Source: Lachnospiraceae bacterium (GTDB taxonomy: Bacteria; Bacillota; Clostridia; Lachnospirales; Lachnospiraceae). Taken from it: a DNA stretch of 20,235 nucleotides. Within the stretch, counting starts at the first letter, position 1. Each line of letters opens with the position of its first letter. The stretch lies in assembly GCA_900757195.1 (NCBI GenBank), contig CAAEMZ010000002.1:1-20235 (forward strand). The letters are read 5' to 3'. Positions 1 to 6,557 of the stretch are shown here, one piece after another. The position numbers and the translations under genes are program-made. A model generated the notes under the pieces. It searched no databases. It was not told the DNA's origin and saw only the letters and a list, made by a program, of their open reading frames with translations.

Positions 1-1
1 A

Positions 2-448
2 TTGATTATTCTGCCCCTAACAGTGAAAGGGCGGGAAGAAAAGCGGAAAATGGCAGAAAAATCAGTGATGCTGGCAGATCACATTGCAGATGATGGACAA
101 CGGGTCCAGGCACTGGCCGGTGTGCTGACATTTTCAGATAAGGTGATTAACGGGACATTCGCAGAACAAATAAGGAGGTCGATTCGCATGAATAAGGTAG
201 TTAAGCTGATTTATGATGAAGGAGAGACAAAGGGTGAGCTGAAACATGAAATATTTATTGCCCGAAAAAAACTTGCAGAAGGAATGGACAGAGAAGATGT
301 GAAAATGTTTATCAGAGAACTGTTGGAGACAGATGAAGAAAAAACGAATCAGGTGGTTGAAGCGGTGATTGGGCATCCGGAAGCAAGCGATATCGAAATC
401 GCAGATATTCTGTATGAAGCCGGGCGCAGAATATCCCTGGAAGATTAA
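2..448 (+). CDS. Rpn-like (PD-(D/E)XK nuclease/transposase family) protein, 3' part
   Basis: The reading frame is open to the left edge and its only initiator there is a TTG without visible ribosome binding site, so this is most likely the C-terminal part of a longer gene. The visible ~148 residues are soluble and highly charged. The stretch around residues 20-70 (AEKSVMLADHIADD, then LAGVLTFSDKVI and the IRRSIRMNKVVKLIYDEG region) resembles the region after the nuclease core in the Rpn/YhgA-like recombination-promoting nuclease family common in Lachnospiraceae. The catalytic PD-(D/E)XK core would lie outside the window, so activity cannot be judged. The last ~75 residues are helical and acidic or basic in alternation and match nothing I can name. 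The gene ends in a hairpin shared with the convergent histidine kinase gene. The family call is by resemblance only. Confidence 0.5.
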   Translation: MIILPLTVKGREEKRKMAEKSVMLADHIADDGQRVQALAGVLTFSDKVINGTFAEQIRRSIRMNKVVKLIYDEGETKGELKHEIFIARKKLAEGMDREDVKMFIRELLETDEEKTNQVVEAVIGHPEASDIEIADILYEAGRRISLED

Positions 449-466
449 GGGGCGCTTTAATCTTCC
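439..466. terminator. Perfect inverted repeat between convergent gene ends
   Basis: GGAAGATTAA at 439-448 and TTAATCTTCC at 457-466 are perfect 10-bp arms around an 8-nt loop. The arms contain the TAA stop codons of both the upstream plus-strand gene (446-448) and the minus-strand kinase (457-459). The hairpin is symmetric and could act in both directions, but no clear T-tract follows on either strand, so termination efficiency is uncertain. Confidence 0.45.
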
Positions 467-1353
467 GAAGGAAACCACAGCGTTATTATCAGGGTGTTGT
501 TTTCATAGTCGGCCTCGATTTTTCCGTCCATATCTTCGGTGAGCATCCGGGCGATGGCAAGACCGAGGCCGGTGGCATTTTTACGGTTGTCTACGGTATA
601 GAAGCGGTCAAAGAGATGGGCCGTCTGTATTTTATCCAGCGTGTCCGATGGGTTTTTAAAACGGATGGTTCCATCCGGGGTCAGAGAGAGAAAAAAACCG
701 CCGCTGCTGTATTTGATGGCGTTGCTGAGGATGTTGGATAAGATACGGGAAAGGGCCTGAGGGTTCAGTTTCCGGCAGACCGGAGCAAGCGGAAGCTGAA
801 TGTCCGGTTCGATGCCGCTGGCTTTAAAAGCGCCGTAATAAGCGGCAATACATTCTTCAAGGGCGCTGTTCAGGCAGACGTTTTCTCGGATATTATAGGG
901 ATTATCGGAAAGGATGATGGAATATCGGAATAATTCTTCGGTCAGATCTTTCATTGTCTGAATCCGATTTTCGATAATCCGGAGATATTTCAGAGAAAGC
1001 TCCGGCAGATCCTCCTGAGACAGTAAATCCATATAGCCGCAGATTGCAGTCAGAGGTGTGCGAAGGTCGTGTGAAATGTTGGTGATCGCTTCTTTGACCT
1101 CGCGGTCGCCGCGGATAAAACGGATGTGTTCTTTACGAAGCAGCTTTAGCTGCCGGTCAATATCGGCAGCTAAGGCTCTTATTTTTTTATCGGAACAGGA
1201 AATATCGATGCCGACATTAGTGTCTTCGCTGAGCCGTTCGGCAAATTCTCTGCGGAGATCTTCAGCAACCTGCCTCATGGAAATGATTTTCCAGAGGCAG
1301 AGCAGCAAAAGACAAACAAGGATGATACATAAGGTGATAAGAGATGTAACCAT
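457..1353 (-). CDS. Sensor histidine kinase, single N-terminal membrane segment
   Basis: This 298-residue protein is a two-component sensor kinase expected to phosphorylate the OmpR-type regulator encoded upstream in the same block. Residues 4-23 form one hydrophobic membrane segment with no extracellular loop, followed by a coiled linker, a HisKA dimerisation helix with the phospho-acceptor His95 in ISHDLRTP, the N box (SNAIKYS), and an ATPase domain with the F box LFDRFY and the glycine box TGLGLAIA. With so little outside the membrane, it probably senses through a membrane partner such as the adjacent ABC transporter, as known for intramembrane-sensing kinases of antimicrobial-peptide systems; that part is inference. 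The ATG at 1353 is preceded by AAAGGAG. It starts 18 bp after the permease stop and is the last gene of the block, separated from its regulator by the two ABC genes. The usual DxGxG of the G1 box is not obvious. Confidence 0.9.
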   Translation of the reverse strand: MVTSLITLCIILVCLLLLCLWKIISMRQVAEDLRREFAERLSEDTNVGIDISCSDKKIRALAADIDRQLKLLRKEHIRFIRGDREVKEAITNISHDLRTPLTAICGYMDLLSQEDLPELSLKYLRIIENRIQTMKDLTEELFRYSIILSDNPYNIRENVCLNSALEECIAAYYGAFKASGIEPDIQLPLAPVCRKLNPQALSRILSNILSNAIKYSSGGFFLSLTPDGTIRFKNPSDTLDKIQTAHLFDRFYTVDNRKNATGLGLAIARMLTEDMDGKIEADYENNTLIITLWFPSED

Positions 1354-1371
1354 AGCGGCTCCTTTAACAAA

Positions 1372-2199
1372 TTATTTGATATCTTTCCGGTTAAAAATAA
1401 ACAGTCCGGCAATGTTGCAAAGCAGTGTAATGACGGCAGAATACAGGGCCAGAAGCCATGGATGGGCGACCTCAGTCCGGGTGAACTGCATACACTGGCC
1501 TCCCGGAAGAAAATCATAGAAAAACTGGTAAATATCCCGCTCCACACCGGTCAGATACCGGGGGTTGTCAATCATTTGAATCGCCGTTTCTCCCGGATCG
1601 CCGGTCACCAGAGCTTCTATCATTTCTGGCTGGAACAGCGCCTGGGCAATCCATACTCCAATAAAGAGCAGGGCAAAAGCGGCCAGTATACTGATGACCG
1701 CCGTGTGGGCCTTGCTGGAACTGAGCATACCGATCAGATTAAAGATGGCCCCATAGGCAGTGCAGAGCAGCAAGCCGTCCAGAAGCAGAAGACGGAGCGT
1801 GGATCCGGGCATTTTGAGCTGTCCCATCAAAGGCAGGCCGACGATATCTGTCAAAAACAGTGTGGTAAAACAGATAAAAATGGCGGCAGCGGCGCAGGTA
1901 AGAAAACTGGACAGGTAAATCTGATTTCGTGTCCGGCCGATAATTATTTTATTGCGGATTGTTCCGTCGTTATATTCTGTGCCGGTAAACAGGCTGAGGA
2001 CGATGGATAAAATTACTCCCAGGATGGAGAAACTGGCGAAGAAGACCGAGTCCAGAGGCAGGGATTCATTGTAGCGTACCATATTGGTGTAGGTAGAAAT
2101 CAGAATCAGTTCACTGTAGGCGAGTAAAGTGAAAGAGCATCCCCAGAAAACCCTGCTTTTTGCCAGGCGGCGGAGATTTGAACGCAGCAGCTTACGCAT
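1372..2199 (-). CDS. ABC transporter permease (ABC-2 type)
   Basis: This is the membrane subunit of the ABC transporter whose ATPase gene lies immediately upstream. From the chosen ATG at 2199 it has 275 residues with about six hydrophobic segments: one near the N-terminus after a basic stretch, then AILGVILSIVLSLF-like, a pair around the middle, and a final segment near residues 250-268. The layout is that of ABC-2 permeases used for export of, or protection from, peptides and antibiotics. The start at 2199 is supported by GGAGGTG seven bases upstream; a longer frame to 2256 would lack such a site. The ATG overlaps the ATPase stop by 8 bp, which suggests translational coupling and equal subunit amounts. 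The substrate cannot be read from the sequence. Presence of a two-component system in the same block makes an antimicrobial-peptide or cell-envelope-stress role the best guess. Confidence 0.85.
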   Translation of the reverse strand: MRKLLRSNLRRLAKSRVFWGCSFTLLAYSELILISTYTNMVRYNESLPLDSVFFASFSILGVILSIVLSLFTGTEYNDGTIRNKIIIGRTRNQIYLSSFLTCAAAAIFICFTTLFLTDIVGLPLMGQLKMPGSTLRLLLLDGLLLCTAYGAIFNLIGMLSSSKAHTAVISILAAFALLFIGVWIAQALFQPEMIEALVTGDPGETAIQMIDNPRYLTGVERDIYQFFYDFLPGGQCMQFTRTEVAHPWLLALYSAVITLLCNIAGLFIFNRKDIK

Positions 2200-3106
2200 G
2201 ACCTTCACCTCCAAGCAGACGGATATAATAGCTTTCGAGGCTTTCATCTTTTTCATAAACTGCCTTAAGACGGCAGTCTCTGGCAGCCAGTTTCATGACA
2301 AGCTCCGTGACGTCCGGCTGGCCATAGATGTCGGCGGTATGCTCCGTCAGGATTTTGTATTCAAGGCCTTCTTCATCCAGAATACAGGAAAGGACGCCGG
2401 TGTCGGAAACATCTACATGAACACCTTTCCGGCAGGCATTTTCCAGATCCCGGGCGCTGATTTCTTTAATCATATGTCCTTTGTCAATGAACCCATAGTG
2501 GGTCGCCAATCTGGAAAGTTCATCCAGAATATGGCTGGAAATGAGAAATGTAATCTGGTGTTCCTGATTCAGCTTCAGTATAAGCTCACGCATTTCAATG
2601 ATTCCCTGGGGGTCCAGACCATTGACCGGTTCGTCCAGTACGAGAAAGTCCGGATTTCCGGCAAGGGCAACGGCGATGCCGAGGCGCTGGCGCATACCGA
2701 GAGAAAAATCCTTTGCCTTTTTCCGGCCGGTCCGTGAAAGGCCAACCAGTTCCAGAAGCTCCCGGATACCGTCAAAGGATGGACGGCCTAAAATCATATA
2801 TTGGTGCCGGAGATTTTCTTCTGCGGTCATGTTCAGATAAATCGAGGGTGTTTCGACGACGGCTCCCATGCGGCGGCGGGCCTTTGACATATCATCTTTT
2901 CCGTACTTACTGCCATAGAGTGTGTATGAACCATCGGTCGGACGCTGGAGTCCGCAGATTAAACGGATAAGCGTTGTTTTTCCGGCGCCGTTTTTTCCGA
3001 CAAAGCCATAAATCGCACCTTTGGGAACGTTCATGGACAGATCGGAAATGGCTTTAAAATGTCCGTAATGTTTGGAAAGCGAGCGGGTTGTTAAAACATA
3101 TTCCAT
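2192..3106 (-). CDS. ABC transporter ATP-binding protein
   Basis: This is the 304-residue nucleotide-binding subunit that powers the neighbouring permease. The Walker A motif GKNGAGKT is at residues 37-44, the Q-loop region near residue 85, the signature SLGMRQR at 135-141, Walker B FLVLDEP at 154-160, and the switch histidine in ISSH near 195. A ~90-residue C-terminal extension after the core fold, with charged residues, is typical of the BcrA/LolD-like ATPases of peptide-resistance exporters. The ATG at 3106 is preceded by AAGGAGG. The 88-bp gap to the upstream response regulator gene holds phased direct repeats that may be the regulator's own binding site, so the ABC genes and kinase may have a promoter of their own. 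The family is certain; the transported compound is unknown. Confidence 0.93.
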   Translation of the reverse strand: MEYVLTTRSLSKHYGHFKAISDLSMNVPKGAIYGFVGKNGAGKTTLIRLICGLQRPTDGSYTLYGSKYGKDDMSKARRRMGAVVETPSIYLNMTAEENLRHQYMILGRPSFDGIRELLELVGLSRTGRKKAKDFSLGMRQRLGIAVALAGNPDFLVLDEPVNGLDPQGIIEMRELILKLNQEHQITFLISSHILDELSRLATHYGFIDKGHMIKEISARDLENACRKGVHVDVSDTGVLSCILDEEGLEYKILTEHTADIYGQPDVTELVMKLAARDCRLKAVYEKDESLESYYIRLLGGEGHA

Positions 3107-3152
3107 TGTGTTTGCCTCCTTGGATTTGATAGGGACAGTTTAACAGGCGGCA

Positions 3153-3194
3153 GTTAAGGCACCGGTAAAGAAAACAGTAAAGAAAGGGTAAAGA
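3153..3194 (-). promoter_or_regulatory. Phased direct repeats upstream of the ABC genes, possible response-regulator operator
   Basis: On the plus strand GTAAAGA occurs exactly at 3165-3171, 3177-3183 and 3188-3194, with a degenerate copy GTTAAGG at 3153-3159. The spacing of 12, 12 and 11 bp is about one helical turn. OmpR-family regulators commonly bind direct repeats with a ~10-12-bp phase, and this site lies directly after an OmpR-family regulator gene and before the transporter genes. That it is an operator is inference; no strong promoter hexamers are evident beside it. Confidence 0.45.
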
Positions 3195-3860
3195 TTAATT
3201 TTCCCGGAGTTTAAATCCGATGCCCCAGACAGCTTCGATATAATCTTTTCCATGAACCGCCCGGAGTTTTCTGCGGAGATTACTGATATGGACTTTGAGG
3301 GAACTTTCCATACAGTCCGGCGTATCCCGGCTGATTTTATCGAGCAGGAGAGATTTGGTGATTACCTGTCCGGGATTCTGCATCAGTAATTTCAGAATCG
3401 CATATTCGGTTTTGGTCAGGTGGACCGGAATTTCGGATACCCGGACCGTGTGGGAAACGGTATCCAGATGCAGTTCTTCAAAATTCAGCCGCTGTCCCCG
3501 GGAATCCGCCGTTTGGCTTCTGAGCTGTACGGCAATCCGGGCCAGAAGTTCTTTGGTATCGAAGGGTTTGGTCAGATAATCGGCAGCGCCGGCCATCAGG
3601 ACATCGACCTTATTATCGATATCAATTTTAGCGCTGATAACAATGACCGGAATCCCCTGGATTTCGGGAAGAACCGCTTCGCCGGAAAGGCCGGGAAGCA
3701 TCAGATCCAGAAGAATCAGATCGGGCTGGCGGCCTTTCAGAAGGAGAAGGGCTTCCGTACCCGAATAAGCCCGGATGACGGAATAGCCGTTTCGGTTCAG
3801 AAGATCTTCCAGCATATTTCCAATATAAACATCATCGTCAATAATTGCAATCGTATACAT
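3195..3860 (-). CDS. OmpR/PhoB-family response regulator
   Basis: This is a DNA-binding response regulator of 221 residues from the ATG at 3860; a TTG one codon earlier is too close to the ribosome binding site GGCGGGTGA to be preferred. The receiver domain covers residues 1-120, with acidic pocket IIDDD at 6-10, phospho-acceptor Asp52 in LILLDLMLPG, the switch Thr/Ser near 79, and conserved lysine in LTKPFD. A winged-helix Trans_Reg_C domain follows at about 125-221, with the typical LTKTEYAIL, HISNLRRKL and VWGIGFKL patterns. It follows the DUF2812 gene by about a dozen bases, so it shares the PadR-controlled transcript, yet its presumed partner kinase is the last gene of the block. Likely targets are the repeats just downstream of its own gene. 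Confidence 0.93.
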   Translation of the reverse strand: MYTIAIIDDDVYIGNMLEDLLNRNGYSVIRAYSGTEALLLLKGRQPDLILLDLMLPGLSGEAVLPEIQGIPVIVISAKIDIDNKVDVLMAGAADYLTKPFDTKELLARIAVQLRSQTADSRGQRLNFEELHLDTVSHTVRVSEIPVHLTKTEYAILKLLMQNPGQVITKSLLLDKISRDTPDCMESSLKVHISNLRRKLRAVHGKDYIEAVWGIGFKLREN

Positions 3861-3872
3861 CAAATCACCCGC

Positions 3873-4511
3873 CTACAGGAAAATAATCATGACACAGCCG
3901 ATAAGTAACAGAAGAAGAACGACAGGAAATATAATCTGTGTCGGCGGTACAAAGCCGGCGCGCTCACCTCTGCGTGTCTGATTTACAGAACGCCATGCCA
4001 GAAAAAAGGTCGCGGAGAGCAAAAGAAAGATGATGGATTCGAGCAGCAGAGGTATCTGTTCTGCGGCTACAGGAAATCCGTGAAGCAGCGTAATGCCGAC
4101 GTAAACCAATCCCATCAGAAGGAAGATTATAGAGGCCGCACGAATCCTTGCAAACCATCGGTTTTCCATTTCAAACATAGATTCCCGGTCGGTATATATT
4201 TTGGCATCTTCCGGATCCAGATCCGGTGAATAGGGCCTGCGGAAATAGTGCCAGCCATTAAAAGTGGAGTTGATGTATTCCCAGCCGGCGTCCCGGAAAC
4301 ATTCAATATAGCGGTCCATGTCCGGGATTTTGGTGCAGTAATCCAGTTGATAGATGTAGCGCTGGCTGTGATCCCGACGGAACGTGGAATGAAAACATCC
4401 GCCTTTAATCAGTTGAAGTCCGTTTTTTGAGGCTTCGTTCAGGTCATTTTCTTCGCGTTTATATTCCCATACAGCGTAAAATTTGTGGCTATTTAAGGTT
4501 TCTTTCATCAT
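3873..4511 (-). CDS. DUF2812 domain membrane protein
   Basis: This 212-residue protein has an N-terminal soluble DUF2812 domain of about 120 residues with many aromatic residues (HKFYAVWEYKREENDL, then the DAGWEYI and WHYFRRPY stretches) and three hydrophobic membrane segments near residues 130-150, 160-178 and 190-211. DUF2812 proteins are typically encoded next to PadR-type repressors in Firmicutes, as here, and are thought to act with them as a regulatory pair, possibly at the membrane; the molecular role is not established. The ATG at 4511 overlaps the PadR stop codon in an ATGA arrangement with GGGGAT upstream, which shows translational coupling. A second ATG directly follows (4508) and could equally be used. 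Confidence 0.8.
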   Translation of the reverse strand: MMKETLNSHKFYAVWEYKREENDLNEASKNGLQLIKGGCFHSTFRRDHSQRYIYQLDYCTKIPDMDRYIECFRDAGWEYINSTFNGWHYFRRPYSPDLDPEDAKIYTDRESMFEMENRWFARIRAASIIFLLMGLVYVGITLLHGFPVAAEQIPLLLESIIFLLLSATFFLAWRSVNQTRRGERAGFVPPTQIIFPVVLLLLLIGCVMIIFL

Positions 4512-4840
4512 CCATTATCCCCTTTCATAATACTGTCGGCAGTGTCGGAAAGATGCCGGATCCGCTGAACTTCCCGGATCAGAATCTCACGGCCGAAATC
4601 TGTGAGTTCATACAGACGTTTGCGTTTATCTTCCGGATGATCGCTGATTGTTTCGCGAATCCAGCCCTTTTTCATCATATTGCCGGTGGCGCCGTACATC
4701 GTACCGGAGCCGATTTTTACCCGTCCACCGGAAAGCCGTTCGGTTTCCTGCATAATTCCGTAACCATGGCTGGCGCCCCGGTACAGACAGAGCAGGATAT
4801 AAAAATAGCTTTCAGTGAGGGGCTCATTTTTATTTAACAT
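4508..4840 (-). CDS. PadR-family transcriptional regulator
   Basis: This 110-residue protein is a compact PadR-like winged-helix repressor. The N-terminal helix-turn-helix region reads TESYFYILLCLYRGASHGYGIM, given here in overlapping parts as TESYFYILL and GASHGYGIMQETE, the hallmark of PadR. It continues with a wing containing GSGTMYGAT and MMKKGWI, and ends in a short dimerisation helix rich in Arg and Asp. The ATG at 4840 has AAAGGAG upstream. It is the first gene of the minus-strand block. A perfect inverted repeat covers its -10 region, so it most likely represses itself and the DUF2812-regulator transcript until an inducing signal, commonly a drug or phenolic compound for the family, is present. 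The inducer cannot be inferred here. Confidence 0.92.
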   Translation of the reverse strand: MLNKNEPLTESYFYILLCLYRGASHGYGIMQETERLSGGRVKIGSGTMYGATGNMMKKGWIRETISDHPEDKRKRLYELTDFGREILIREVQRIRHLSDTADSIMKGDNG

Positions 4841-4866
4841 AAAATCACTCCTTTGGTGAATGGTTA

Positions 4867-4917
4867 ATATGTCGTGATACGATATATCGTTTATGACTAT
4901 ATCGTATCACGACATAT
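4867..4917 (-). promoter_or_regulatory. PadR operator: perfect 19-bp inverted repeat
   Basis: ATATGTCGTGATACGATAT at 4867-4885 is exactly complementary to 4899-4917, with a 13-bp spacer. A smaller self-complementary element, ACGATATATCGT, lies at 4879-4890. The repeat covers the -10 hexamer and start point of the padR promoter, where bound repressor would block RNA polymerase. PadR operators are AT-rich dyads, so autoregulation is the natural reading. Confidence 0.75.
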
Positions 4918-4929
4918 ATCGTCTGTCAA
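4901..4929 (-). promoter_or_regulatory. Promoter of the padR operon
   Basis: On the minus strand a perfect -35 TTGACA lies at 4929-4924, then a 17-bp spacer, then TACGAT at 4906-4901 as -10. The -10 falls inside the right arm of the inverted repeat. Confidence 0.7.
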
Positions 4930-4943
4930 CATATTTTGGCATA

Positions 4944-4991
4944 AAAAATACCCATCACAGCTTGAGATTTAAAACAGTGATGGGTATTTTT
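4944..4991 (-). terminator. Intrinsic terminator of mgtE
   Basis: AAAAATACCCATCAC at 4944-4958 and GTGATGGGTATTTTT at 4977-4991 are perfect 15-bp arms around an 18-nt loop. On the minus strand the stem ends in a T-tract just after the mgtE stop codon. Because the arms begin with an A-run, it could also work in the plus direction. It separates mgtE from the padR promoter. Confidence 0.85.
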
Positions 4992-4996
4992 GAAAA

Positions 4997-6331
4997 TTAA
5001 ATATGAAGAATGATGCAGGCAATCCGAAAATAAATAATGAGGGAAAGCGCATCAACAATGGTTGTGATAAACGGGCTGGCCATGACGGCCGGATCAAAGC
5101 CGAGACGTTTGGCCAGAATCGGCAGAAAGCAGCCGACGATTTTGGCAAAGATGACAGTGACAACCAGGGTGATACAGACAACGGCAGCAATCGGAACAGT
5201 GACACGGTCCAGAATGAGCAGCTTGACGAAATTTGCCAGAGCCAGGGTGATGCCAATTAAAAGTCCGACGCGAAGCTCTTTCCATACAATCTTTAAGGTA
5301 TCGCTGTAGGCGATTTCGTTCAGAGAAAGGCCTCGGATGATGGATACAGAAGCCTGGCTTCCGGCATTTCCGCCGGTGTCCATAAACATCGGAATAAAGG
5401 CCGTCAAAACGACGTAGGATGCAAGGGCTGTTTCATAGGCGGAGATGATCTTTCCGGTAAAGGTGGCTGAAATCATCAAAAGCAGTAACCAGGGGATGCG
5501 CTTTTTCCATGTTTCGATAACCCCGGTTTTCATGTAAGGTTTATCGGTTGGCGTGATCGCGGCCATCATTTCCATATCTTCAGTGGTTTCCTGCTGTAAA
5601 ATATCGATAATATCATCGACGGTAATGATGCCGACCAGACGATTTTCACTGTCAACGACCGGAAGGGCGGTGAAATCGTATTTCTGAAAAAGCTGAGCGA
5701 CTTCTTCCTGGTCCATTTTTGTGTTGACGGAAATAACGTGATCTTCCATAATATTCCGCATGGTTTCCACCGGGTCACTGAGCAGCAGCCGGCGCAGAGA
5801 CACGGCGCCGACCAGACGGCGGTGGGGACTGAGAATGTAGCAGGTGTTGATCGTCTCTTTGTCAATTCCCTCCTGCCGGATTTTCCGTAAAGACTGATCC
5901 ACGGTATACCCCTCTTTAAAATCCATGAATTCTACGGTCATAATGCTTCCGGCAGAATCATCCGGGTACTGGAGCAGATGGTTGATGTCTCTACGGGTTT
6001 CCGGGTTGGCGGTCGCCAGAAGCTTTTTCACCACATTGGCAGGCATTTCATCGATTAAGTCCGCCGCATCGTCTGCATTCAGGTTGTCCAGAATGAGACC
6101 GGCTTCCCGATCGGACAGGTTAATAATAATATCCTGTTCAAGTTCGATGGGGAGATAGGAAAAAGCATCGGCTGCCAGAGCTTTTGGAAGAAAACGGAAA
6201 ATCCGGGTACGTTCATTTTCAGGAAATTCTTCAATCAATGCAGCGATATCCACCGGATTCATTTCTGCGATTTCACGGCGGGCTTCAAGGTATTGTTTGT
6301 TATCCAATAATTCATTAATCTTATTAAACAT
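4997..6331 (-). CDS. mgtE: Magnesium transporter MgtE
   Basis: This 444-residue protein is a Mg2+-selective channel/transporter of the MgtE family, of usual length. Residues 1-130 form the helical N domain (acidic, with repeated ELLDN, EFPENERTRIFRFL, DRE-type patterns) and about 135-255 form two CBS domains (DDSAGSIMT at the start, then ALPVVDSENRLVGIITVDDIID in the second, quoted here as ALPVVD and GIITVDDI), which close the pore when they bind Mg2+. Residues ~280-444 hold five membrane helices with the conserved PFITTIVDALSL segment near the end. The ATG at 6331 is preceded by AAGGAG. Its 5' region lacks an M-box riboswitch that I can recognise and instead carries a translated-looking small upstream ORF overlapping the start, so control may be by leader peptide. 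It diverges from the cupin-thioesterase gene. Confidence 0.96.
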   Translation of the reverse strand: MFNKINELLDNKQYLEARREIAEMNPVDIAALIEEFPENERTRIFRFLPKALAADAFSYLPIELEQDIIINLSDREAGLILDNLNADDAADLIDEMPANVVKKLLATANPETRRDINHLLQYPDDSAGSIMTVEFMDFKEGYTVDQSLRKIRQEGIDKETINTCYILSPHRRLVGAVSLRRLLLSDPVETMRNIMEDHVISVNTKMDQEEVAQLFQKYDFTALPVVDSENRLVGIITVDDIIDILQQETTEDMEMMAAITPTDKPYMKTGVIETWKKRIPWLLLLMISATFTGKIISAYETALASYVVLTAFIPMFMDTGGNAGSQASVSIIRGLSLNEIAYSDTLKIVWKELRVGLLIGITLALANFVKLLILDRVTVPIAAVVCITLVVTVIFAKIVGCFLPILAKRLGFDPAVMASPFITTIVDALSLIIYFRIACIILHI

Positions 6332-6420
6332 CGCAATTCTCCTTTTCGGTATGTAGTTTTTATGGAATTTTTGGGGTCAGGCCCGGGAACGTCGAGAAAA
6401 TTTTCGATATGCTGTTTCAT
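6259..6420 (-). CDS. Small upstream ORF overlapping mgtE, candidate leader peptide
   Basis: A 53-codon ORF starts at an ATG at 6420-6418, five bases after a good ribosome binding site (AGGTGG), and stops at TGA 6261-6259 inside mgtE in another frame, overlapping the mgtE start by 72 bp. Residues 10-16 read DVPGPDP, an acidic/proline cluster. In enteric bacteria the MgtL leader peptide (which also contains a P-D-P motif) destabilises ribosomes at low Mg2+ to control mgtA; a similar role here is inference from position and composition. The rest of the peptide is basic and polar and matches no family I know. The ORF could be a chance frame, but the strong initiation site, lying within the mRNA of a Mg2+ transporter, argues for translation. 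Confidence 0.45.
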   Translation of the reverse strand: MKQHIENFLDVPGPDPKNSIKTTYRKGELRCLIRLMNYWITNNTLKPAVKSQK

Positions 6421-6474
6421 AAAAACCACCTGCCTTTCGGAAAAAAATTGCCGGCAAAAAAATGCCTGACTAAC

Positions 6475-6504
6475 AGTATATCATAAAAACACATATTACA
6501 CCAA
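6475..6504 (-). promoter_or_regulatory. Candidate mgtE promoter
   Basis: On the minus strand TATACT at 6480-6475 is a good -10; the -35 TTGGTG at 6504-6499 with an 18-bp spacer is weak. Transcription would begin near 6468, giving a leader of about 137 nt that includes the small ORF. Confidence 0.5.
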
Positions 6505-6507
6505 GCA

Positions 6508-6536
6508 TTGTTTTTTGAAGAGGATATGTATATAAT
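6508..6536 (+). promoter_or_regulatory. Promoter of the cupin-thioesterase gene
   Basis: TTGTTT at 6508-6513, a 17-bp spacer and a perfect TATAAT at 6531-6536 lie 21 bp before the ATG at 6558. It is back-to-back with the mgtE promoter in a short divergent region. Confidence 0.65.
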
Positions 6537-6557
6537 GAAAAAATAGGATGTGAGAAT

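Noticed and set aside
6332..6480. M-box magnesium riboswitch upstream of mgtE
   Set aside because: I could not find the conserved M-box segments on the minus strand; a covariance-model search would be decisive.
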